Assembly: GCA_963836915.1 (NCBI GenBank)
Contig: CAWILH010000002.1
Span: 1,426,001-1,490,000, forward strand
DNA length: 64,000 nt
Direction: 5' to 3'
Origin: Cryomorpha sp963836915
Lineage (GTDB): Bacteria; Bacteroidota; Bacteroidia; Flavobacteriales_D; Cryomorphaceae
A program made the translations under genes and the position numbers. The notes under the pieces were generated by a model, which worked only from the letters and a program-made list of their open reading frames with translations, did not search any database and was not told the DNA's origin. Positions 39,836 to 48,736 of this stretch are shown here, piece by piece. Every line of letters starts with the position of its first letter. The first letter of the stretch is position 1.

Positions 39836-41211
39836 TTTTTTATAAATTTTGCAGTCCACATTCGGTCATTTGACTTTACTTCTACTAGATATGATCCGCT
39901 CTGTAGCAGCGCCACATCGACCATCCCAGCATTAAAAAGTGGCACCAGCACTCTGCGGCCTTGCATATCAAGGATGGTAACTTGGGCATCAGCCGCCGGC
40001 TCGGGCAATTTAAGCATTATACTGTCGCCCGCAGGATTTGGAAATAACTGCATCGCTTCTTGCTCCGATTCTTCGAGCCCTGTGGTGGTATCAATAAAGA
40101 GCCACTCAAAAGCTGCGGGAAATTCTTGCGCCCAAAACCATTCGGAATGCTCTCCTACCATCACAAACGTATAATTCAGCTCAGCTTGCGAAAACCCAAT
40201 TCCTTCCATCGTGCTGAGCATCAAATCCATATTACCTTCTAGGGTGGCGCTTTCTTGACCACCTGCCAAGAAGTAAAACCTAGAAAACCCGGTATGCCCT
40301 TGCGATTCGGTAAAGGGGTAAATATCATCCGTAAACCAATATGAAGGGGAGAACACTCCAATTTTGGAAAATACTTCCGGGTATTTTATGCCCGCGTAAT
40401 GCGAGATAAGTCCGCCAAGGGAAGAACCCATTAGGCCAGTATTGTCGCGATCGGCAAGCGTCCGGTAGTTTTCATCGATATTGGGCTTAAGCGTATTCAC
40501 GATGAATTCTACATATTGAATCCCTTCTCCCCCACCGTAGTTAGGGTTGGCCCAAGGGGTATATTCAGAAATCCGGAAGGAGCCACCATTGTCTATTGCT
40601 ATAATAATAGCCCCGGTATAGCCATCATTTTCGAAATCATCCATGGCTTCATCGACCTTCCATTCTCCCGAAAAAGCTTCACTGGCACTGAATAAGTTTT
40701 GGCCGTCGTGCATATAAAGCACTGGGTAATGAAGGGTTGGATTTTGCTCATAGCCTGTCGGCAAAAGCACCTGCACCCGACGCGATCTATCAAGCTGGGG
40801 CATAAAAAAGTCATCGCTTACGGTAAATAAATTTGGGGGAAGATCATCGCCTGCAGCTACGTCTTCCCAAGATTGAATGGCGATGAAAAGGGTATCGCTA
40901 TCAGAAAAATTAAAAATACGGTTGGGAAGAAAATTTCCCGAAGCATTTCCCTCAGCACTCGTCCAGGAACCGCGGGTAACCTTGCCCTCAAAACTACTTG
41001 GAGCTTCGACCGGTATGGACAGCACCGGCTGTGGAGCCGGGCCGAAAGACCAGGCGGCCAGGCCGGGATTCCAGCCATTTGCAGAAGCACCAAGATAAAG
41101 CATTGATCCTACAGGCGTATTGGCAGGTAGTTCGGTAATCACGATAGCCCGCTGAGCGAAAGAGTGCGTTATGGCAAAGACATAGAATGAGAGCAGGAAA
41201 AGTTTGCGCAT
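39832..41211 (-). CDS. Secreted esterase (Fes/esterase D type) with T9SS sorting domain
   Basis: A 459-residue protein starting at ATG 41211 with a signal peptide (cleavage after HSFAQ). Residues about 22-120 resemble a glycogen/starch-binding module (VGSMLYLGASANGWNPG). The alpha/beta hydrolase domain follows, with RRVQVLLPTGYEQNPTLHYP, HDGQNLF, the nucleophile in LMGSSLGGLIS and the catalytic His in GEHSEWFW. A type A T9SS tail (LFPNPAGDSIMLKLPE) ends it. It overlaps the CotH gene by 4 bases. Family members cut enterobactin or acyl/feruloyl esters; the substrate here is unknown, and the binding module hints at a polysaccharide. Confidence 0.87.
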   Translation of the reverse strand: MRKLFLLSFYVFAITHSFAQRAIVITELPANTPVGSMLYLGASANGWNPGLAAWSFGPAPQPVLSIPVEAPSSFEGKVTRGSWTSAEGNASGNFLPNRIFNFSDSDTLFIAIQSWEDVAAGDDLPPNLFTVSDDFFMPQLDRSRRVQVLLPTGYEQNPTLHYPVLYMHDGQNLFSASEAFSGEWKVDEAMDDFENDGYTGAIIIAIDNGGSFRISEYTPWANPNYGGGEGIQYVEFIVNTLKPNIDENYRTLADRDNTGLMGSSLGGLISHYAGIKYPEVFSKIGVFSPSYWFTDDIYPFTESQGHTGFSRFYFLAGGQESATLEGNMDLMLSTMEGIGFSQAELNYTFVMVGEHSEWFWAQEFPAAFEWLFIDTTTGLEESEQEAMQLFPNPAGDSIMLKLPEPAADAQVTILDMQGRRVLVPLFNAGMVDVALLQSGSYLVEVKSNDRMWTAKFIKK

Positions 41212-41218
41212 AGGCAAA

Positions 41219-41254
41219 AATAGAAAAGGCAGCCGAATGGCTGCCTTTTCTATT
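41219..41254 (-). terminator. Strong hairpin directly before the esterase start codon
   Basis: AATAGAAAAGGCAGCC (41219-41234) pairs perfectly over 16 bases with 41239-41254 across a GAAT loop. On the minus strand it ends in a T run. It is a likely terminator for the DUF1328 gene, but it stops only 7 bases before the ATG of the esterase gene. Confidence 0.85.
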
Positions 41255-41294
41255 GTATCAAGTTAACCTGGTTAGGTCGACAATGCCCTTAAAT

Positions 41295-41450
41295 CTAAAG
41301 CACATTGGATATTAAAGCGATGACGAGCACCACCAAGAATATGAAAAACAATATTTTGGCGATACCGGCGAAACCTTTCGCCATTCCTCCAAATCCAAAA
41401 ATTCCAGCGATCAACGCAAGTACTGCGAAGACAATAATCCATGTTAGCAT
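41295..41450 (-). CDS. DUF1328 small membrane protein (YtjA-like)
   Basis: A 51-residue protein. The sequence MLTWIIVFAVLALIAGIFGF, then GGMAKGFAGIAKILFFIFLV and a final helix, is the complete DUF1328 pattern: two hydrophobic helices around a glycine-rich GFGGMAKGFAGIAK turn. Such proteins are abundant, often stress-related, and of unknown mechanism. The start is ATG 41450, the stop TAG at 41295-41297. A strong hairpin follows at 41219-41254. Confidence 0.9.
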   Translation of the reverse strand: MLTWIIVFAVLALIAGIFGFGGMAKGFAGIAKILFFIFLVVLVIALISNVL

Positions 41451-41808
41451 AGTAGTAAAGTTTTATAGGTTTTCCTTGGTATCTCAAATCTTCGGCCATT
41501 TGAAGACCAACTTTAAATTCTCCTTTTCAAAACTTCTTCTATTCAGGAGAACCAGAAAACCATGAAATATATCGGCTTATTTTTCAGCTGGTTATAATCG
41601 GTTGAACCATTTTGTTCAAGTACGGCTTTAACATATAGACCACTCTTGAAACAATACACGTTTGACCCAATACTTCTACACTTATTGCCCAATGCACTGT
41701 GAAAGTCTCAAATCGCCGCCTAAAATCAGCATACACTCCAACCAAGAGGGTCTTCTTATATGTCAATTGTTTCGCAAGGCTTATATTCACCCGGTCTAAT
41801 TACCTATT
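41451..41808. other. Intergenic, no gene seen
   Basis: 358 bases between the divergent DUF1328 and SGNH esterase genes. A short minus-strand frame at 41584-41790 has no recognisable features. Promoters for both genes must lie here, but no convincing match was found. Confidence 0.5.
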
Positions 41809-42732
41809 ATGAAAGCTTTTCGCACTCTATTGATCTCCGTCGCTTATTTGGCCAGCCATTCTGGAATATCTCAGGCAAACTACCAAGATGGATATCTGCT
41901 TTTTTACCTTGGTGGACAATCCAATATGAATGGATTTGGATACATCGAAGACCTCCCAGATTCACTCAACAAAACATTCGAAGAGGTCTATATCTATCAA
42001 GGCAATCCTGTGGGCGATGGAGAAAAAGGTGGCGGACTGGGGCGTTGGGAACCCTTGAGGCCCGGCCACGGAGCTGATTTTTCGTCTGATGGAATTGCCA
42101 ATAAACATTCCAACCGGTTTGGCCTTGAGCTTTCGCTGGCAGCCCGACTGAAAGAGTATTATCCCAATAAGAAAATCGCTTTTATCAAATATGCCCGGCC
42201 AGGATCTGGAATAGACAGCATGGCGCAAGGTAATTTCGGCACTTGGGATCCCGACTTTAAGGGTAACCGGGGCATTGATCAATATGATCACTTTTTGACC
42301 ACTTTAAACGGTGCTTTCTCTGACCCCGATATCGATGGAGATGGAAAACCCGATATTCTTGATCCCACCGGAATATTTTGGATGCAAGGAGAGTCTGATG
42401 CGAGCTTCACTGAAGAAATTGCATCGCGATATTATGAGAATTTGAAGCGTCTCATAGACTTGATCCGCGCCAGTATGCGGACTGATGATCTTCCGGTGGT
42501 GATCGGTAAAATTTCTGATTCGCGAAAGGATGAAAAAGATGGACGGGTTTGGGATTTTGGTGAGCTGGTCGAATATGCCCAAGAGAAATTTGTAAAAGAA
42601 GATGGCCATGCAGCGATCGTTCGCAACGCCCGTTTCTACGGCTTTTCTGATCCGTGGCATTATGACAGCCAAGGGTATATTGATCTCGGAGCTGCGTTTG
42701 GCAATGCGATGGCGGGATTGTTGACCAGGTAA
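41809..42732 (+). CDS. Secreted SGNH esterase (sialate O-acetylesterase/CE6-like)
   Basis: A 307-residue protein with a signal peptide (cleavage around ISQA). The nucleophile block is LFYLGGQSNMNGFG, the GQSNM motif of the SASA/CE6 carbohydrate acetylesterases. FWMQGESDAS is the second family motif, and the catalytic Asp/His are probably in DPWHYDSQGY. Such enzymes deacetylate sialic acid or xylan; which substrate applies here is open. It is a single gene and convergent with paaD. Confidence 0.87.
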   Translation: MKAFRTLLISVAYLASHSGISQANYQDGYLLFYLGGQSNMNGFGYIEDLPDSLNKTFEEVYIYQGNPVGDGEKGGGLGRWEPLRPGHGADFSSDGIANKHSNRFGLELSLAARLKEYYPNKKIAFIKYARPGSGIDSMAQGNFGTWDPDFKGNRGIDQYDHFLTTLNGAFSDPDIDGDGKPDILDPTGIFWMQGESDASFTEEIASRYYENLKRLIDLIRASMRTDDLPVVIGKISDSRKDEKDGRVWDFGELVEYAQEKFVKEDGHAAIVRNARFYGFSDPWHYDSQGYIDLGAAFGNAMAGLLTR

Positions 42733-42961
42733 TGCCCATCGAGGCTTTGCTTAAGTCTGGCAAAGTTATATGCACCATTGGGAATTTGGCGAAGGTTTGC
42801 CGATATCGCAGAACCTGCCCACTTTTGGCGACCCTAAATTTACCAAAATCGCCCAATGCCAGAGAAAAGCTTGGCTCTACTCGATAACCGTGCACCGATT
42901 ACCACTTGAAAGTCCCCAAACATACCTACGCACTCACTATAATCGTCAGGAAAATCAAAAC

Positions 42962-43450
42962 TCAAATGCATTTAAAATAATCAAAGGTCTCTAGGCAATC
43001 ATCGCATTTATAGAGCGACTTGCATGCTGTGCTGCCAAATCTGGAAATCATTTGAGTATTTTCGCTCTTGCACCGGGGACACCGTATTCTTTTTGAGACT
43101 CCGGTGATGAATGATTTATCAGTGGTAGCTTCTGCCGGTGGGGCGATCCCGTAATCTTCCAACTTTTTACGGCCAGCTTCGCTCATCCAATCGGTAGTCC
43201 AAGCGGGTGAAATGCTTGTTTTTACGTCCGATTTGTAACCGGCTTCGGTAAGGGCTTTTCGAATGTCGGCTTCAATGCTGTCCATGGCCGGGCAACCAGA
43301 ATAGGTTGGAGTGATGGTCACTTCAACCGTATCATCGTACGTAAACGCTGCATTTCGCAAAATCCCTAAATCGATGATGCTGAGCACAGGAATTTCAGGA
43401 TCGTTTACCGATCCAAGGATTTCATATACCTTTTCAAGTTCAGCGATCAT
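42962..43450 (-). CDS. paaD: Phenylacetyl-CoA epoxidase assembly subunit PaaD
   Basis: A 162-residue protein of the MIP18/DUF59 type: VNDPEIPVLSIIDLGIL at the N-terminus, then ITPTYSGCPAMDSIE and SPAWTTDWMSEAGRKKL. A C-terminal zinc-ribbon-like part has two CxxC pairs (CPRCKSENTQ and CDDCLETF). PaaD is thought to help mature the metal or Fe-S centre of the PaaABCE monooxygenase. It starts 29 bases after paaC and is the last gene of the operon in the window. Confidence 0.95.
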   Translation of the reverse strand: MIAELEKVYEILGSVNDPEIPVLSIIDLGILRNAAFTYDDTVEVTITPTYSGCPAMDSIEADIRKALTEAGYKSDVKTSISPAWTTDWMSEAGRKKLEDYGIAPPAEATTDKSFITGVSKRIRCPRCKSENTQMISRFGSTACKSLYKCDDCLETFDYFKCI

Positions 43451-43479
43451 TTCAAAAGATTCTTTGAATTAACTACGAC

Positions 43480-44241
43480 TTACCATTTAGCATCCGGCAT
43501 TGATCTCGGCAGGTATTGCATCTCTGCAAGGATATAACCCAAATATTCTGAATGATGTCCCTGCCTGCTTCCACTGGCCATATAACCCATCGTATCGGGA
43601 ACTTCGAGCGTAGATTCTGTGATGATTCCGCGGACTTCTTTTTCCCAAATCGTTTTCAACTTTGACAGATCTGGCGCCATGCCTTCGGCGATCAAAACTT
43701 GGTCAATTTCATTCATTTCAAATAGCTCATCCGTAAATTTCCAAAGATCATTTAAGGCATTTTGCATTTTTTCATGGCTCTTTTCGGTACCATCACCAAG
43801 GCGGCGCATCCAGTCGGCACTCAAGCTACGGTGATAAGTCACTTCCTTCAAGCTTTTGATGGCATAAGCTTGGAAAAAATCATTTTTGCTCCGCCTCAGC
43901 TCAGACAGCAAGTGATAATGAAACACGTCGAAGAAAAACTGGCGTGTAATGGTCTGGGCGAAGTCGCCGTTATCTTGTTCTACGAGAAGGTTGTTTCTAA
44001 AATCTTTTTCATTGCGGTGAAATGCCAAATCATCTTCGGAGCGTCCCTTTCCTTCTGCTTTTCCGGCTTCGGTAAGGAGCATCCTGGCCTGCCCCATATG
44101 GTCCAGCGCTACATTGGTCAATGCAATGTCCGACTCGAGTTGATGGGCGTGGCCGCACCACTCTCCCAATCGCTGGGCAAGAATCAAAGAATTATCTCCA
44201 AGCCGGATCAGGTAATGAAATATCGCGTCTTCTGATGTCAT
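43480..44241 (-). CDS. paaC: Phenylacetyl-CoA epoxidase structural subunit PaaC
   Basis: A 253-residue, mostly helical ferritin-like protein. Recognisable segments are YLIRLGDNSLILAQRLGEWC, DIALTNVALDHMGQARMLL, EDDLAFHRNEKDFRN, KSLKEVTYHRSLSADWMRRL and the C-terminal GHHSEYLGYILAEMQYLPR. PaaC forms the stable AC heterodimer with catalytic PaaA but has lost the full di-iron site. It lies one base after paaB. Confidence 0.96.
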   Translation of the reverse strand: MTSEDAIFHYLIRLGDNSLILAQRLGEWCGHAHQLESDIALTNVALDHMGQARMLLTEAGKAEGKGRSEDDLAFHRNEKDFRNNLLVEQDNGDFAQTITRQFFFDVFHYHLLSELRRSKNDFFQAYAIKSLKEVTYHRSLSADWMRRLGDGTEKSHEKMQNALNDLWKFTDELFEMNEIDQVLIAEGMAPDLSKLKTIWEKEVRGIITESTLEVPDTMGYMASGSRQGHHSEYLGYILAEMQYLPRSMPDAKW

Positions 44242-44242
44242 G

Positions 44243-44548
44243 CTATAAATATTTTACGCCTTCGGGGATCGTGTAAAAGGTTGGGTGCCTATATGCCTTA
44301 TCGTCGGCGGGATCGAAAAATGAATCGCTGTCGCGCTCTGTGCTGGCAGTAATCGCGTTGGAAGGAACGACCCATAGACTGGTACCTTCCCGTCTGCGCG
44401 TGTATACATCGCGTGCATTCTTCAATGCCATCTCGGCATCGGGGGCGTGTAGGCTTCCAGCATGCTTATGCGGTATACCGGGCTTGCTCTGGATAAATAC
44501 CTCCCAAAGGCTTCCCTGACTTTCATCCTTGTCGTTTCTTTCTTCCAT
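44243..44548 (-). CDS. paaB: Phenylacetyl-CoA epoxidase subunit PaaB
   Basis: A 101-residue protein with the PaaB core: SLWEVFIQSKPGIPHKHAGS, HAPDAEMALKNARDVYTRR, EGTSLWVVPSNAI and ADDKAYRHPTFY. It is a small subunit that bridges the PaaAC dimers. The preceding paaA ends 294 bases upstream, an unusual gap in an otherwise tight operon. Confidence 0.95.
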   Translation of the reverse strand: MEERNDKDESQGSLWEVFIQSKPGIPHKHAGSLHAPDAEMALKNARDVYTRRREGTSLWVVPSNAITASTERDSDSFFDPADDKAYRHPTFYTIPEGVKYL

Positions 44549-44842
44549 TTTTGTGAGTTGTGAGTCTCCCGACCTTTCGGGACTTTCAGGTAGTTATGGG
44601 TTTTCAGTGCTCAAGCGGATGCAAAATGCATCTCACTCGACGAAATTTCCTAGGTTTTCTTGCTGGCCTAGGACGTTACAAAAGAATTCTGTTCGATGGT
44701 TGCCAGATGGGCGGAGCCGAAATGCGATCATTGAATGGAACCGTCTCAAGGTTATCAAGCGGAGTCGGGACACTCTCCGAGCATATATACCTTCGTAAGC
44801 GCCCTATCCGAATGCCGCCCGACAGGCGCGGTCGAACTCTGG

Positions 44843-45788
44843 TCAACTCGCTTTCCTGCTAGCCGCATTCGACTTCTTTTCGGCGTAAGCCAAAGCTGCT
44901 TCCCGCACCCAAGCTCCTTCTGCTTCCGCATTTTGTCGGGCTTCAAGGCGCTTTCTATTGCATGGCCCATGTCCTTTTATAACTTGGTAAAATTCTTTCC
45001 AATTTATTGGCCTATTTCCCAGTGCTCCGTCTCTTCATTGTATTTCAGGTCAGGATCTGGAATGGTCAAGCCAGCCGCATGGGCTTGCGGCACCGTACGA
45101 TCTATGAAGCGCTGCCGCACATCATCATTGCTTTCCACTTTAATATTCCATTTCATCGTTTCGGCAGAGTTCTTGGAGTCTGCATCACTGGGCCTAGCAT
45201 TTGCATAGCTGGATTCCACCATCTGTTCAAAGCGTCTTGCGCCATTTCTTTTTGCTCCGCAGTTCCATTTGCCAATTCATAGATAATTTCATATCCCTGT
45301 CGGTTATGAAAACTCTCTTCTTTGCATATTCTCACCATGGCGCGTGAGTAGGGGCCATAAGATCCGCGCGCCAACATGGTCTGGTTGACAATGGCCGCGC
45401 CATCTACCAACCAGCCTATTGCTCCGATATCGGCCCATGAGATGGTAGGGTAATTGAAAATGCTTGAGTATTTGGCTTTTCCGCTAAGGAGCTGATTGAT
45501 CATATCCTGCCGGGTTATGCCAAGCGTCTCCGCAGCGCTATAGAGATAAAGTCCATGACCGGCTTCATCCTGCACCTTGGCTAGGAGCACTGCCTTCCGG
45601 CGAAGGCTGGGAGCGCGGGTGATCCAATTTCCTTCTGGAAGCATTCCTACAATTTCTGAATGTGCATGCTGGGAGATCATCCGCACCAATTGCTGGCGGT
45701 AGCGATCGGGCATCCATTCTTTCGCTTCGATCTTCTGTCCGCTGTCTATTTTTTCTTGAAATGCTTTTTCTCTTGCTTCGATATCCAT
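44843..45788 (-). CDS. paaA: Phenylacetyl-CoA epoxidase catalytic subunit PaaA (frame broken near 45187 and 45010)
   Basis: PaaA holds the di-iron centre that epoxidises phenylacetyl-CoA. The first frame starts at ATG 45788 and contains MISQHAHSEIVGMLPEGNW, LLAKVQDEAGHGLYLYSAAE (EAGH ligands) and VRICKEESFHNRQGYEI (E..H ligands). After MQMLGP one base is missing, and the second frame gives DADSKNSAETMKWNIKVESN to HWEIG. A second missing base then leads to INWKEFYQVIKGHGPCNRKR and a stop at 44843. The joined length is about 315 residues, as expected. Two deletions in one core gene argue strongly for sequencing error. Confidence 0.93.
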
Positions 45789-45813
45789 AGGTGTGGTACT
45801 TTAAATGCTTCCG

Positions 45814-45843
45814 CAAATTTACGGAACACATTAATATAACAAA
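45814..45843 (-). promoter_or_regulatory. Predicted promoter of the paa operon
   Basis: On the minus strand TTTG (45843-45840), an 18-base spacer and TAAATTTG (45821-45814) match the Bacteroidota promoter consensus. The start point would be near 45807, some 19 bases before the paaA ATG. Confidence 0.6.
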
Positions 45844-45959
45844 AAAACGCGATAATTGTTAGCGGCAGCTCGCGCCCGCGCTATATTTCGGGTGGGTAGT
45901 ATGGGCGATAGTTGCATCAGATCCGATCATACGTTTGATGGAAATAGACTTCAGTCCGG

Positions 45960-46499
45960 CTAGGTGTCGATCTTAAGGGTTAGCCTTTCCGCAATTTTTT
46001 TTGCCCGGCTGCGAAAGCCTGTCGAGCCACGCGGATAAATCGCAGCAATACTCGCTTCGAGCTCACCCTTTAGCTCCAGATAGTCTGGTATATATTGGGA
46101 GATAAATCCCATAGAACATACCTGGATTACGATGGCCGTCTTCGGGCGGTTCAAGTATTGAAACGCCAAGTCGATAAGTTGGCCTAGGTATTCTTCGGGA
46201 ACCGTGATATATTCCAGAGATCGAAAAACAGTCCGCGGCCCAGAATCGTGAACGGGGTTTTCGAGCACCGCAATGGCTTCTGGAATAAAACCCAACAAGA
46301 GCAATGGATCGGTATCAAAAGTATGAAGCAGAACAGTTGCCGCCCTTTGAGAACTTGGTATTCTAGAGCCCAAGAGAAGCTCAAACTGCTTTTTGATTCT
46401 ATGACCATCGCCACTAGTGCCGAGCGATTTGCCAAGGGCTACAAAACTTTGGTAATCAGAATCCCTTCCAAAGGCGGTTTCTCTCTTCTTTTTAGGCAT
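45960..46499 (-). CDS. Conserved-looking hypothetical helical protein
   Basis: A 179-residue protein starting at ATG 46499 with a basic beginning (MPKKKRETAFG). The rest is made of amphipathic helices suggestive of HEAT-like repeats, for example GQLIDLAFQYLNRPKTAIVI followed by QVCSMGFISQYIPDYLELKG and a basic SRAKKIAERL end. I recognise no named family and see no signal peptide. Its start codon follows the T-run of a terminator hairpin (46504-46536) by only five bases. Confidence 0.65.
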   Translation of the reverse strand: MPKKKRETAFGRDSDYQSFVALGKSLGTSGDGHRIKKQFELLLGSRIPSSQRAATVLLHTFDTDPLLLLGFIPEAIAVLENPVHDSGPRTVFRSLEYITVPEEYLGQLIDLAFQYLNRPKTAIVIQVCSMGFISQYIPDYLELKGELEASIAAIYPRGSTGFRSRAKKIAERLTLKIDT

Positions 46500-46503
46500 A
46501 GCC

Positions 46504-46536
46504 AAAAATAAAAAAAGCCCCTAAAAGGGAGCTTTT
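46504..46536 (-). terminator. Rho-independent terminator after the YceI gene
   Basis: On the minus strand, AAAAGC/GCTTTT and CCCT/AGGG pair with a one-base bulge (46513-46536), followed by a long T-rich run (46504-46516). It lies 58 bases after the stop of the YceI gene and directly before the next start codon. Confidence 0.8.
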
Positions 46537-46593
46537 CTTTTTAAAATTCTTCTACCGAAACGACCAGCTAGATTTCAGAGAAATCGTTTTTCT

Positions 46594-47253
46594 TTAATTT
46601 TGCATAGCAACGAGTGAAAATTCAAAATCAAGGTCATCTGAAAGCACCTTGTCTTCACCAGCTTTAAATTTCACATCGTACTTTTGGCGGTCGAGGGTCA
46701 TCTCTCCTTTGGCCATGAGCTTACCATCTACCATTTCCATTTTTACGTTTTCGATTGTCTCAGGGTTGGTCACACCACGTATGGTCATGTTGCCCATAAT
46801 CTTATCGTCTTGCGAACCAGTGATTTCAAACATGGCAGTGGGATGCTGCTCTACCGCGAAGAAGTCGTCACTTGAAAGATGACCTATCAAATCATCTTTT
46901 CCGTGGTTTTCTTCAGGATCGTAATTATCGTCCATCGGCTTGATAGATTTCATATCTATGATCACCATTCCACCGGTAAGCTTTCCTTCCTTGGCCATCA
47001 ACTCTCCTTTTTGGATGCCTATCTCACCATTGTGACCGTATAGGGATACGCCACCAAGTTTGAGCATATTCCCTTCCCACATCAACTTACTATCGGCGGT
47101 ACTTACCGCGTATGTCCCATCTACAGACGGCTTCATTTCTGCGTCATTCGACTCGATTTCATTTTCTTCGCCAGCTTTGTCGGTATTACCACCGCAAGAT
47201 ACTAGAGCGATACCGGCAAATACTACCAGCGCAATTTTTGTTAATTTTTTCAT
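46594..47253 (-). CDS. YceI family lipoprotein
   Basis: A 219-residue lipoprotein (lipobox ALVSC). After an acidic linker (GEENEIESNDAEM) comes a YceI lipocalin-like barrel: VDGTYAVSTADSKLMWEG, VIIDMKSIKPMDDNY, DLIGHLSSDDFFAVEQHPTA, MTIRGVTN and the closing FEFSLVA. YceI barrels bind long isoprenoids or amphiphiles; the ligand here is unknown. The start is ATG 47253. It is a monocistronic gene with its own terminator at 46504-46536. Confidence 0.93.
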   Translation of the reverse strand: MKKLTKIALVVFAGIALVSCGGNTDKAGEENEIESNDAEMKPSVDGTYAVSTADSKLMWEGNMLKLGGVSLYGHNGEIGIQKGELMAKEGKLTGGMVIIDMKSIKPMDDNYDPEENHGKDDLIGHLSSDDFFAVEQHPTAMFEITGSQDDKIMGNMTIRGVTNPETIENVKMEMVDGKLMAKGEMTLDRQKYDVKFKAGEDKVLSDDLDFEFSLVAMQN

Positions 47254-47364
47254 GATCAAAGTTTTAAATTTTGCGTAAAGCTAATGATTTGAAGTAGGTT
47301 AGCGAAAGATTTCGACCTGCATCCCATCTCAAATCACCAACAAGTTTCAAACAACGATTTGAGC

Positions 47365-47395
47365 AAAAAAAAAGCCGATCGGTGCGATCGGCTTT
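47365..47395 (-). terminator. Rho-independent terminator after the DUF6252-like gene
   Basis: AAAGCCGATCG (47371-47381) pairs with CGATCGGCTTT (47385-47395) over 11 bases with a GTG loop. On the minus strand it is followed by nine T (47365-47373). It lies 22 bases after the stop at 47418. Confidence 0.93.
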
Positions 47396-47417
47396 AACAA
47401 TGTAAAAAGTTGATTCC

Positions 47418-48359
47418 TTATTCAATACTGAAAGTTCCGTTGGTAACACTCACAGTTCCTGAACCACCAAACACAGCAGTTCCTGTAAAACTAAATGTTC
47501 CGCTTACGGTTCCGGCTGCATTGTCGGCTGCTGTAACTACCAGCTGACCTTCTGTTACGGAATAGCTGGTAGAACCGGCAGAGTAACCCATAGAATACCC
47601 TTGAACAGGATTCGCAAGATCATAGGTTCCAACTGCAGGATTCTCAGGGATGTTAAGTGTCATATTCTGTTGGGTGGTAGATGAACTCGCAACAATGAAT
47701 GAAGAACCACCTGCGCTAGAAAGAGATACCTGATCAGGATTAAAAGCAGCACCATCAACAGTGGCAGAAATATTAAAATCCCCCCCTGTTGAGATTGATG
47801 GGCCTGTAAACGTCACGGGTACATTCTCAAAAACCGGACCTTCCATAACTCCATATAGGTCGTAGTCACCGTCTACATTTTCTCGATACCAAGCCAAAAC
47901 CGGAGCCGATCCATTGATTGTATTATTGGAAGTATTGAAGCTCATGATCTGAACGACACTACCAATAATATCGCTACCAGTAGTTGTAGTATCTGCATCG
48001 GGATTGGATGTTGCACTAATATTTCCAGTCGTATAGGTAGACTCCCTGTCACCAAAGAAATTATCGGTAAGCGAGTAATTACCAACAGCCGTATCATCGA
48101 GCAGGATTTCAATCGTTGCTCCGGCATCGTTCATGGCGGTAATCTTCAATACACTAAAACTGGTGTCATAAGTTGCCCTAATGTCAGTAGCTCCCCAATC
48201 TGCAGTATTTCCGTTGGTAGCATTCAGAAAATTAGCTTCAAATGTTCCGGAAGGGGCCGGAGTTGATTAACCGCCACCGCCGTCATCATCGCCACAAGAA
48301 GTCAAACCAATAAGGCCTAGGATAAGGCTCCCAAGAAATGCCATTTTTACAAAATTCAT
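47418..48359 (-). CDS. DUF6252-like lipoprotein with an in-frame stop at codon 31
   Basis: Reading from ATG 48359 gives a lipoprotein leader (MNFVKMAFLGSLILGLIG, then LTSCGDDDGGGG). TAA follows at 48267-48269, and then, in the same frame, a 283-residue body rich in Ser, Thr, Gly and Asn. The body starts GTFEANFLNATNG and ends VSVTNGTFSIE. It resembles the DUF6252 group of surface lipoproteins, which have the same Cys-Asp-Asp-Asp leader and beta-rich body. The stop falls in the flexible linker just after the lipobox. Either a base substitution or a sequencing error is possible. If the stop is real, only a 30-residue peptide would be made. Confidence 0.75.
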
Positions 48360-48520
48360 TTTCTGTTGTTTTAATATTGCGGCGCGAATATACTATTTTA
48401 ACCAGACCTGAAAAGGATTCAACCCAAATTCTACTGTACTTTAACACTTTCGTATTGCTTTTTGGCGAAAGCCGGGGAAACCAGCATCGCTTCTGGCAAA
48501 CATCCTTCCTTAAAATTTAG

Positions 48521-48555
48521 GACAAAAAAAATACCCGTCTGGTACCGGGTATTTT
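48521..48555 (-). terminator. Orphan rho-independent terminator between divergent genes
   Basis: AAAATACCCG (48528-48537) pairs perfectly with CGGGTATTTT (48546-48555), and on the minus strand eight T follow (48523-48530). Both annotated neighbours start away from it, so it does not end a known gene. It may terminate a short minus-strand transcript from 48556-48736. Confidence 0.75.
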
Positions 48556-48736
48556 GAGTAAGCCTCTTATTTCATTCGCCATAAAAAGCGAAAAGCAACC
48601 AATAGACGAAACAAAAGCCCAAGGTTGCCGAAAATTTTGAAAAACTTTGGCAAACATAGCTAAGGGTGGCATCCAAATTGCGCTAACTTTGCGCTGCCAC
48701 ACTTTATACGGCACCCACTTTAGATCCTTAAAACGC

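Noticed and set aside
44560..44862. 100-residue plus-strand frame in the paaA-paaB gap
   Set aside because: It overlaps the end of paaA on the opposite strand and shows no domain or signal peptide. The operon runs on the other strand.
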